Shown piece by piece: positions 16,530 to 23,819 of a stretch of DNA of 38,143 nucleotides. Origin of the DNA: M3007 sp038249605. GTDB taxonomy: Bacteria; Bacteroidota; Bacteroidia; Chitinophagales; Saprospiraceae. Positions within the stretch are counted from its first letter, which is position 1; every line of letters starts with the position of its first letter. Made by a program: the position numbers and the translations under genes. Location of the stretch: the NCBI GenBank assembly GCA_038249605.1, contig JBBSDH010000012.1, positions 1-38,143 of the forward strand, read 5' to 3'. The notes below the pieces were generated by a model. The model was not told the DNA's origin, made no database searches, and was given only the letters and a program-made list of their open reading frames with translations.

Positions 16530-16573
16530 CCGTTAGCCGCTAGTGGCTAACGGCTAACAGCTATCAGCTATTT
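16525..16573. repeat. palindromic heptanucleotide repeat forming a bidirectional hairpin
   Basis: Seven 7-base units follow each other: GTTAGCC twice, GCTAGTG, GCTAACG, GCTAACA, GCTATCA, GCTATTT. The first two are the reverse complement of the later units, giving a perfect 14-bp stem (16525-16538 with 16545-16558, loop GCTAGT). The TAG stop of the crotonase-like gene (16527-16529) and the TAG stop of the convergent DUF937 gene (16568-16570, minus) both lie inside repeat units. The hairpin probably serves as a transcript end for both strands, though T-runs are poor. Confidence 0.85.
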
Positions 16574-17161
16574 AAACAATCCTCCCAGCAAACCGCCAAG
16601 GCCGCCTTGCTTTTGGTTTCCGCCTCCCAACACGCTGCCAAGAACGCTGCCGAGCAGGTCGCCCATGCCGGCACCTTGAGCGCTGTTTTGGGCTGTGCCC
16701 ATGAGCAGGCTGGGCAAATCTTCAAGTTTTAGGCCGCCCTCGCTGCGCATTTTACCCAAAGCGCCCATTACGATGGGGGCGAGGATGGGCATGAGTTTCA
16801 TCACCTGGCTCATGCTAAGACCGCTGCGTTCGCTCACCTGTTGAGCAACATTTTCCTGATTTCCGCCGAGTACGTGGCCAAGTATACCGAGGCCATTGGC
16901 GGCGCCAGCGCCTTGTCCGCCGCTTCCAATGAGGCCCATGATGTCGTCGAGTACACTGCCGTCGTGGTTGCGGTCAAGAGCTCCCAGCAGCGAATTGAGC
17001 CCGCCTTCTTGGGTAGCGTTGTTGGCCAGGCCGCCGAGCAAGGACGTCATGATGCCGTTGGCTGCCTGGGCCGTATGTTGTTTGTCGGCGCCGATTTGTT
17101 GGCCAAGTTGTTCCAGAACGTCGTCGGACAACTGACTTTGGAGGATGTTTAAGAGATCCAT
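16568..17161 (-). CDS. DUF937 domain protein
   Basis: The 197-residue protein is rich in Gly, Leu and Gln, with no signal peptide or membrane helix. It starts MDLLNILQSQLSDDVLEQLG and has the DUF937 pattern: a helical N-terminal part with TSLLGGLANNATQEGG, NHDGSVLDDIMGLIG, then a YidB-like middle (MSQVMKLMPILAPIVMGALG, about 117-136). The C-terminal tail has GLGGLLGGLF repeats ending at residue 197. The function of the family is unknown; the NHDGS motif is reminiscent of, but not enough for, a calcium-binding loop. It is transcribed alone from a TAnnTTTG promoter and converges on the crotonase-like gene, with its stop codon inside the palindromic repeat. Confidence 0.88.
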   Translation of the reverse strand: MDLLNILQSQLSDDVLEQLGQQIGADKQHTAQAANGIMTSLLGGLANNATQEGGLNSLLGALDRNHDGSVLDDIMGLIGSGGQGAGAANGLGILGHVLGGNQENVAQQVSERSGLSMSQVMKLMPILAPIVMGALGKMRSEGGLKLEDLPSLLMGTAQNSAQGAGMGDLLGSVLGSVLGGGNQKQGGLGGLLGGLFK

Positions 17162-17562
17162 AAAGGTTTACTTTTTGGTAAGGTAATTGGAAAATTGATG
17201 CAAAGATAGTTGGGACCTTCGGAAATGCGACCTTTTATGACTTCGTGTGGTTCAAATAGCAACATGCAACAACGGAGAATTTTTTTTGTTATATTTTTTG
17301 GCTGCAAAAACAAAGGGAAAATGGTATTTTTTGAAAATGCTTGTAGCAAATTGGGTGGAAAGCATGTGACATAAAATCGACTTTTACGTCTCATATTTCA
17401 CTTTCATACGTTTAAAAATTACCTTTAAGCCGGCTCTTTTGGCATAAAATTGGAATTGATGATAAAATATTTCTACACGGCTGACTATTTACTAATAATT
17501 TACTGATTTTTACGCTGTCCCACGCCCGGCCACTTATTTTGGGCATCGTACAAGTTGATCTC
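17162..17562. promoter_or_regulatory. AT-rich divergent intergenic region
   Basis: A 401-bp AT-rich spacer lies between the DUF937 start and the small HD gene. Apart from the minus-strand -7 element at 17201-17208 and a near-match TACCTTTA at 17420-17427, I see no gene or strong structure. An 81-codon minus-strand frame here (17149-17394) has no protein-like composition. Confidence 0.4.
17201..17208 (-). promoter_or_regulatory. -7 promoter element of the DUF937 gene
   Basis: On the minus strand TATCTTTG matches TAnnTTTG exactly, 39 nt upstream of the DUF937 start codon at 17161. Confidence 0.6.
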
Positions 17563-18150
17563 ATGGACTATCGCGCCGTCAAACACCAATTGATCGCAAG
17601 GCTCCGCAACGAGCTTTCGGACAAGCTTTTTTACCATGGTTTACACCACACGCTCGACGTGCTGCGTGTGGCCGCCGAACTATGCGCCAGCGAAGGCATC
17701 AACGGCCAAGAGCTTACCCTCGTTAAAACAGCTGCGCTTTTCCACGATGCCGGTTTTGTAAAAAACAAACACCAAGGTCACGAACTCGAAGGATGCAACA
17801 TGGCCCGCGAGATTTTGCCCCGTTTCGGCTACAACGACTCGGATGTAGCATTGGTCTGCAACATGATCATGTCCACCAAGGTGCCTCAAACACCCCAAAA
17901 CCTGCTCGAGGAAATCATCTGCGACGCCGACCTTGATTACCTCGGCCGCGACGACTTCCACAAAATCGGGAATTCACTTTTTGAAGAATTGCAGGCTTAC
18001 CATATGCTCAACGACGAACAGACCTGGAACCGCCTTCAGGTAAGTTTCCTCACCACCCACCATTTCCATACCCGAACCAACCGCGAACTGCGGGAGCCGG
18101 TAAAACAACGGTACCTTGAGCAATTGAAGGATTTGGTATCTACCTATTGA
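17563..18150 (+). CDS. stand-alone HD-domain phosphohydrolase, relative of the HD half of the PycTM fusion
   Basis: The product is 195 residues from the ATG at 17563; an upstream in-frame TTG at 17539 is less likely. HD ligands are His29 (GLHHTLDV), His61-Asp62 (ALFHDAGF) and Asp121 (IICDADLDYLG). Several blocks match the HD half of the 11345-12580 protein: STKVPQ.P, IICDADL..LG, a CN.A block after the HD pair, and a late H..HT motif. It lacks any membrane helix and ends where the fusion protein's linker begins, so it is a soluble version of the same family. The substrate is unknown; many HD proteins hydrolyse nucleotides or nucleotide second messengers. The hybrid sensor kinase gene begins 124 nt downstream, but a TAnnTTTG element in the gap suggests that gene has its own promoter. 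Confidence 0.88.
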   Translation: MDYRAVKHQLIARLRNELSDKLFYHGLHHTLDVLRVAAELCASEGINGQELTLVKTAALFHDAGFVKNKHQGHELEGCNMAREILPRFGYNDSDVALVCNMIMSTKVPQTPQNLLEEIICDADLDYLGRDDFHKIGNSLFEELQAYHMLNDEQTWNRLQVSFLTTHHFHTRTNRELREPVKQRYLEQLKDLVSTY

Positions 18151-18206
18151 ACAGGTCAAACCAGAGGTTGTTTCAGTATCCGCTCTGATCCAAAACCAAA
18201 AGGTTG

Positions 18207-18214
18207 TAAGTTTG
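18207..18214 (+). promoter_or_regulatory. -7 promoter element of the hybrid sensor gene
   Basis: TAAGTTTG matches TAnnTTTG exactly and lies 60 nt before the ATG at 18275. No well-spaced -33 TTG is obvious. Confidence 0.5.
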
Positions 18215-18274
18215 CACAAGATAAGATGTTGCATTTAATCTCCCCTCCATGCAGCACATGATTTCTACCCGCCG

Positions 18275-21200
18275 ATGCGACCGTTTGTCAAGGAATTGAT
18301 TTTCCTTTTGCCCTTTTTTATTCTTGTGTTGCCCCTACATGGGCAACACCAACAACCCATGACGGTATCGGTTGAACAGTTTTCGTTGGAGCACGGTCTC
18401 TCCAATCGGGATGTTAACCATTTTGCGAAGGACAAACAAGGTTTCGTTTGGGTGGCAACCTACAATGGCCTGTCGCGATTCGACGGCTATTCCTTCCTCA
18501 ATTTCGATAGCCGCCCCCAAAATCCGTACAAAATCAGATTCAATAAAATTGAATATTTGTACGTGGACCGCAACGGAAACCTCATCCTCTATTCCGATAC
18601 TGGGAAATCGGGCGTTTTTGATTTGCTCAATCCGTTGACGGGGGACTTGACGCCTTTGCATTTTGAAGCGTGTCGGGGTAAACTCATCACCTTGTACACT
18701 GCTCCGGACGGAATGTTGTATTTCCTGATTCTGGATGGCAACCACCATGTGTTGTACCATTACGATGATGAAAGGCAGGAATTGGTCAAGGAATTTGTTG
18801 TGGAGGCATCCATGGTTGTGGAAAATTATCCCGCAGGGGTTTTCAAGTCGGCCAAAGGGCATTTTTGGATGGCCGTGCTCACTGAAGGCGGTTTGAAAGT
18901 TGTCCAAACCGATGGCTCCGGACGTACACTGAATACGTATGCAATTGATGGTGATTTTTCAATACCGGCAGGAGATAGTACCAAGTTTCGGCTGGCAGAA
19001 ACAGCCGACGGGCAAGTTTGGCTCGCAACGGGCACCACCGGTGTATACATACTCGAACCGACAAAGGAAAGAAAGTTCAGACGACATCGTCGGTTACAAG
19101 GCGGCGACTACATGTTGGAAGCTGATGCAAAGGGGAACTATTTGGTTTACCAAAACCGACCAACGGAACCTTCAAAGGGTTGTTTTTTGATAACAGCAGA
19201 CGGACGGTTGGTTGATTACAGTTTTGTATTAGAACATCAATCGATCATTGACCCGGTATACAGCGAGGATTTTACCCAATGGCTGATGGCCGGCTCTTTA
19301 AATGGATTCAACAAATACCAGCTTCAATCTCCTTATTTTGAAACATTTCTTGCAAAAGAATTGGGCAACGAACCCTTTGGCATCAGTACGCGGGGAATGG
19401 CCAAATTAGGGCCAGACAAGTTGTACATCTCCACAGAATCGGAGGGGCTTTACGAACTGGATGTACGAACCGGAAAGTTAAGCAAGCCGGGCAACCGATT
19501 GCCACAGTTGGAGCCATTAAACAGTCACAAATACACCCGAACTTTGTTGGCAGAAGGTGACAGCACTTTGTGGATGGCTGTCATGTACGGGGTTGTAAAA
19601 TACCAGCCTAAAACAAACCGATGCGACTTTTACCCGGTTCCCGGCAATGAAATTTGGGGCCTTGCTTTTGGAAAAGACCGCTATTTGTGGGCGTTACCCT
19701 ATAAAGGTATGTTGGTGCGCATGGATCCTCATACCGGTGCTTGTAGCCAATATTTAAACAACGACGGCAGCAATCCGCTTGAAGGCACCTTTGCCACGTA
19801 TCTCCTTACCGGAAAGGATGGTACGCTGTGGGTAGGAACATCGTTTCTCGGCCTGATCAACATCGATACCGAAACGGGGGAAGTCAGGCGGTTTACAGCC
19901 AATCCAGGCGACCCGGCTGGATTTAAAAGCAACCACATAACCGGTATTTTCGAAGATGGCGACGGGTTGTTGTGGGTGGGTACCCTCGAAAGCGGGTTGC
20001 ACCATTTCGACCCCGTAAAAGGCAAGGTTACGGCGGTTTATACCCGTGAAGATGGGTTGGGCCATCAAAGCGTGGCAAGTATTCTGCCCGACCAGCAGGG
20101 CAATTTATGGGTCAGTACCTTCAATGGTTTGTCGTTTTTTGATGTAAAAAAGAAAACGTTCAACAATTACACCATGGCAGACGGTTTGTCTTACAATGAA
20201 TTCAACCGGCATTCAAGTTTTTACGACAAGGAAAACAAACGTTTTTATTTCGGTGGGATGAACGGTGTAAATGCTTTTTATGAAAACGATTTGCGGCCTG
20301 CAGAAAACCATGCACCGCTGTTGATTTCAGAAGTTTCGTACCAAAACGCATCCGACAGTACGGTTAAAATTTTTACCGGAATAGGCGATGGGTCCACCCT
20401 ATCCTTGCCCCCAGGAAATGGCTCCATTTACATCCGTCTGGCACTAGCTTCCTACGGTTCTTCACCGAAAAATCTTTTTTCCTACAACATTGAAGAACTG
20501 AACGATCAATGGATTCCCCTCGGCACCGACACAGAATTACGCCTCAACCAGCTGCCCGCAGGCTCTTATACCCTGCATTTGCGAGGTGCCGACAATCGGG
20601 GCAACTGGAGCAGCAAGGAAATCACACTGCAAATTGTTGTTCTGGAGTATTGGTACAAACGCTGGTGGGCTTGGTTGCTGTATTTTGGCCTGATTGCCAT
20701 GGCCGGTTTTTACTATTACAGGTCTCAACTCAAAAAACGAATAGCAGAGAAAGAAGCGCATCGACTTCAGGAGCTGGATACCTTCAAAAGCCGGTTGTTT
20801 ACCAACATCAGCCACGAATTCAGAACACCACTCACCGTTATCCTCGGTACCGTGGGGCAATTGCAAAATGCACAAATCAATGAAAATGGAACGGCGTACA
20901 ACCTGATACGGCGAAACGGTGAAGGACTGCTCAGGTTGGTCAACCAAATCCTTGATTTGTCCAAAATGGAAGGCAACACACTCAACATGCATTACCAGCA
21001 AAGCGACGTATTGCCCTACCTGCGCTACATCACCGAAAGCATGCACTCTCTGGCCAATGTACAAGGTGTGGCCCTGACGGTAAAAATGCCCGAAGGGGAG
21101 CTGGTGATGGATTACGATCCGGACCGGCTGTTGCAAATTGTGTACAACCTGGTGTCCAATGCGGTGAAATTTACCCCCGAAGGCGGTAGGGTCGGCTTGC

Positions 21201-22315
21201 AGGTTGAAGTATCGCCGCAACAATCCGAACTGATCATTGCCGTTGCCGATACAGGCGTAGGTATTCCGCCATCAGATTTGGACCATATTTTCGACCGTTT
21301 CTACCAGGCCGAAAACCTTGAAAAGGCACAAACTGGGGGAACCGGTATCGGATTGTCGCTCACCAAAGAATTGGTTCAAATCATGGGCGGTACCATTGCT
21401 GTGGAATCTGCGCCAGGCAATGGCGCCACTTTTACCGTGGTTTTGCCCATCACCCGCAACGCACCGGTTGTTGAAGGGCAATCATGGCTTTTTTCTGAAA
21501 ATGTTCCTGTCGAAAAGGCAAAAGTTCAAGGAAATACTGCCCGACAACGCAAGGATCTGCCTTTGGTACTTGTTATTGAGGACAGCCCCGACGTTGCAGC
21601 GTACATCGTGGCGTGTTTGCATGAACGGTACAGGCTGGAGGTAGCCTACAACGGCGACAAAGGTTTGGAAATGGCCCTGGATATGGTGCCCGACCTTATT
21701 GTGTCCGATGTTATGCTTCCAGGCAAAGACGGGTTTGAATTGTGCGATTTGTTGAAAAAAGATGTGCGTACAAGCCACATTCCACTTGTATTACTCACTG
21801 CCAGAGCCGATCAGGAAAGCCGCTTGTCTGGCCTTCGGCGCGGTGCTGATGTTTACCTGGCCAAGCCTTTTTTTCAGGAAGAACTTACCCTGGTTTTGCA
21901 AAACCTGCTGAAACTGCGCCAACAAATTTATGAAAAGTTTTCTGGTGTTATCCTGGATGTCTCTGTTGATCCTGCCGATCCTTCAGAAACTTCGGATTTT
22001 GAAATAGAGCACCAGTTTGTACAACAAGTACGCGCTGCGGTGGAAGCCAACATCGGCGATCCAGCATTTACGGTGCAAAAATTGTGTCAAAAATTGGCCA
22101 TGAGCCAGCCCCAGGTGCACCGCAAGCTTACGGCCCTGACGGGTAAAAACGCCACACAGTTCATTCGTTCCATCCGGCTGGTCCGTGCGAAGGTATTGTT
22201 GGAGCAAAAAGGGAAAAGTGTAAGTGAGGTGGCTTATGAAGTAGGATTCGACGACCCCAAGTATTTCAGCAGGGTATTTTCAGAAACCTTCGGTGTTGCG
22301 CCCAGCAAAGTGTAA
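18275..22315 (+). CDS. hybrid two-component system regulator (HTCS): sensor propeller, histidine kinase, receiver and AraC-type DNA-binding domain
   Basis: The 1346-residue protein joins sensing and transcription control in one chain. A signal peptide (1-23) is followed by a periplasmic double propeller of Reg_prop repeats (about 25-690; for example FVWVATYNGLSRFDGYSF, DGLLWVGTLESGLHHFDP, GNLWVSTFNGLSFFD), a Y_Y_Y domain (about 709-792) and one transmembrane helix (about 796-818). Then come HisKA with His847 (TNISHEFRTPL), the ATPase domain (IVYNLVSNAVKFTPEGG; DTGVGIPPSDLDHIFDRFYQ; GTGIGLSLTKEL), a receiver with Asp1145 (IVSDVMLPGKDG), and an AraC helix-turn-helix region (about 1247-1346, SVSEVAYEVGFDDPKYFSRV). 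All catalytic motifs look intact. HTCS proteins usually respond to an external ligand, often an oligosaccharide, and control neighbouring genes; here these are three exported proteins. Confidence 0.96.
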   Translation: MRPFVKELIFLLPFFILVLPLHGQHQQPMTVSVEQFSLEHGLSNRDVNHFAKDKQGFVWVATYNGLSRFDGYSFLNFDSRPQNPYKIRFNKIEYLYVDRNGNLILYSDTGKSGVFDLLNPLTGDLTPLHFEACRGKLITLYTAPDGMLYFLILDGNHHVLYHYDDERQELVKEFVVEASMVVENYPAGVFKSAKGHFWMAVLTEGGLKVVQTDGSGRTLNTYAIDGDFSIPAGDSTKFRLAETADGQVWLATGTTGVYILEPTKERKFRRHRRLQGGDYMLEADAKGNYLVYQNRPTEPSKGCFLITADGRLVDYSFVLEHQSIIDPVYSEDFTQWLMAGSLNGFNKYQLQSPYFETFLAKELGNEPFGISTRGMAKLGPDKLYISTESEGLYELDVRTGKLSKPGNRLPQLEPLNSHKYTRTLLAEGDSTLWMAVMYGVVKYQPKTNRCDFYPVPGNEIWGLAFGKDRYLWALPYKGMLVRMDPHTGACSQYLNNDGSNPLEGTFATYLLTGKDGTLWVGTSFLGLINIDTETGEVRRFTANPGDPAGFKSNHITGIFEDGDGLLWVGTLESGLHHFDPVKGKVTAVYTREDGLGHQSVASILPDQQGNLWVSTFNGLSFFDVKKKTFNNYTMADGLSYNEFNRHSSFYDKENKRFYFGGMNGVNAFYENDLRPAENHAPLLISEVSYQNASDSTVKIFTGIGDGSTLSLPPGNGSIYIRLALASYGSSPKNLFSYNIEELNDQWIPLGTDTELRLNQLPAGSYTLHLRGADNRGNWSSKEITLQIVVLEYWYKRWWAWLLYFGLIAMAGFYYYRSQLKKRIAEKEAHRLQELDTFKSRLFTNISHEFRTPLTVILGTVGQLQNAQINENGTAYNLIRRNGEGLLRLVNQILDLSKMEGNTLNMHYQQSDVLPYLRYITESMHSLANVQGVALTVKMPEGELVMDYDPDRLLQIVYNLVSNAVKFTPEGGRVGLQVEVSPQQSELIIAVADTGVGIPPSDLDHIFDRFYQAENLEKAQTGGTGIGLSLTKELVQIMGGTIAVESAPGNGATFTVVLPITRNAPVVEGQSWLFSENVPVEKAKVQGNTARQRKDLPLVLVIEDSPDVAAYIVACLHERYRLEVAYNGDKGLEMALDMVPDLIVSDVMLPGKDGFELCDLLKKDVRTSHIPLVLLTARADQESRLSGLRRGADVYLAKPFFQEELTLVLQNLLKLRQQIYEKFSGVILDVSVDPADPSETSDFEIEHQFVQQVRAAVEANIGDPAFTVQKLCQKLAMSQPQVHRKLTALTGKNATQFIRSIRLVRAKVLLEQKGKSVSEVAYEVGFDDPKYFSRVFSETFGVAPSKV

Positions 22316-22535
22316 GCGAAAGACAAGTTTTTTAAACGTTTTTTTTGGTTTTGAATGGATACTCCACCTATTTGAATGGAATTTGGGAAGCGTTCCCCAT
22401 GCGAGGCACGCACCTTTGATGAAGAAAAAAACCTTTTGCTTTTCCCCGGAGCAACAGCCGAATGCATGCAACCTGTTCGTTGCCGGCGGGTTTGTCCTTG
22501 AATCTTTTTTTAACCATCACTATCCGTAATCTGTC
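22316..22535. promoter_or_regulatory. spacer upstream of the surface-protein genes
   Basis: The 220-bp gap holds a near-consensus -7 element CACCTTTG at 22411-22418 (one mismatch to TAnnTTTG) with TTTG at 22382-22385, 25 nt upstream, slightly long for a -33 element. It is the likeliest place for the promoter, and for HTCS binding, of the downstream gene set. I cannot define an operator by eye. Confidence 0.35.
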
Positions 22536-23774
22536 ATGAAAAAGTTGCTACGCTCCTTTTATTGCCTGCTGCTTGTTGCCGTATTTGCTGGCCACGCCAA
22601 CGCTCAAGTCGATCCAACCCTCAGCATCCAGGGCATTCTTAAAAGATCCAACGGTGTCGCCGTAGAAGACGGCGCCTACAACATCACCTTCAAATTATAC
22701 ACCGCCCAGGCGGGTGGCACGGCTCTTTGGACCGAAACCCAGCCCGGCGTAGAAGTGAGTAGCGGTATCTACAGCGCTACACTCGGCATCATTACGCCTT
22801 TAAACATTCCTTTCAACCAGCTTTATTACTTGGGCGTAACGGTAGGCTCTACGGAGCTTACGCCGCGTATCCTGCTCACTTCGGCGCCTTATGCACTTTC
22901 GTTGATCGGGCAAACCAACAAGTTTCCGAGCAGCGGTTTGGTACAGGCCGACAGTATCAAAGTAACTGGCGGCGTATTGGCCAGGGGCGGAGCTCCAGGT
23001 GCGAACGGCGCGAGCAAAAACGGATATGCCTTTTCAGGCAACAGCGGCGACAATGATAGCGGCGTGTTTTCAACGGGTGCGGGAGAGGTATCCCTGTACA
23101 GCAACAACTCGGAAGTTTTGGAGGTGACTCCGGGCAATGTAGCCGTCAACGGTACGGTTACTACAAACCAGTTGTCCCTGCCCACTGGCGGTTCCGTTGC
23201 GTACAACGGCCTCAATGATTGGAGGTTGGTTTCGGAAGATTACCTGGAAGCCGGAGCAGACGGGTGGCAATTCTCGATGGACGACTCGGGTGATCGTGGC
23301 GCCTGGAAAAACCCTGTTTCCGGCACTTGCCCTACGGCCGATTTTGGCGACTTTGCAGGCAAGGTTCTTCGTCCTGCCGACAACGATTACATCATTAAAA
23401 AGCAGTTTAGTCCAGCTGGTTCTTACAATTACGTAAAAGTAGTCTTCAAGTATTTTGTTATTGGAAACTGGGATCCCAATGATTTGTCATCGGCCGCCTT
23501 TGCTGCCTTTGCAAATGATGCAACGGGTGGAAACATCAGGGTAGGCTGGAAAGCTTATTCCAACGAAGTGAGTCAAAACTGGTTGTTGGACTATGATCTG
23601 TTCAGAAATGCTTCCAGTTTTGTATTACCGACGTCGAATTCGGATCATTGGATCAGCGGAGAAATGGTCGGCAAACGCTCCACACCTTTTTGGGTATACT
23701 TTGGTTATGCCAACAATGAAGGCGAAAGCGATGAGCATTTTGCAGTCGGTATGATTGAAGTATGGGTGAAGTAA
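22536..23774 (+). CDS. exported protein with an N-terminal beta-rich module, function unknown
   Basis: The 412-residue product has a signal peptide (LLRSFYCLLLVAVFAGHANA, cleavage before Q24). Residues about 28-125 form a beta-rich module (SIQGILKRSNGVAVEDGAYN, FKLYTAQAGGTALWTET, TPRILLTSAPYALS) that I recognise as recurring at the start of many exported and tail-fibre-like proteins of Bacteroidota. Residues about 135-220 are Gly/Ser/Asn-rich and repeat-like (NGYAFSGNSGDNDSGVFSTG, VTPGNVAVNGTVTTNQLSLP), as in trimeric fibre shafts. The C-terminal 180 residues are an aromatic-rich globular domain with no family I can name. There is no T9SS sorting domain, so it probably leaves the inner membrane by Sec and stays periplasmic or in the outer membrane. 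The next gene starts 45 nt downstream, probably on the same transcript. Confidence 0.8.
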   Translation: MKKLLRSFYCLLLVAVFAGHANAQVDPTLSIQGILKRSNGVAVEDGAYNITFKLYTAQAGGTALWTETQPGVEVSSGIYSATLGIITPLNIPFNQLYYLGVTVGSTELTPRILLTSAPYALSLIGQTNKFPSSGLVQADSIKVTGGVLARGGAPGANGASKNGYAFSGNSGDNDSGVFSTGAGEVSLYSNNSEVLEVTPGNVAVNGTVTTNQLSLPTGGSVAYNGLNDWRLVSEDYLEAGADGWQFSMDDSGDRGAWKNPVSGTCPTADFGDFAGKVLRPADNDYIIKKQFSPAGSYNYVKVVFKYFVIGNWDPNDLSSAAFAAFANDATGGNIRVGWKAYSNEVSQNWLLDYDLFRNASSFVLPTSNSDHWISGEMVGKRSTPFWVYFGYANNEGESDEHFAVGMIEVWVK

Positions 23775-23819
23775 CACATATGATTTCTTCATTCTTCTTT
23801 CACGCCAAAATGCAAGATC

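Noticed and set aside
17149..17394. 81-codon minus-strand ORF upstream of the DUF937 gene
   Set aside because: It overlaps the DUF937 start and its promoter element, lies in AT-rich spacer and does not look like a protein.
11345..18150. A complete two-gene Pycsar defence operon
   Set aside because: Only the effector-type domain is present. Neither flanking gene is a nucleotide cyclase, so a canonical Pycsar system cannot be claimed.
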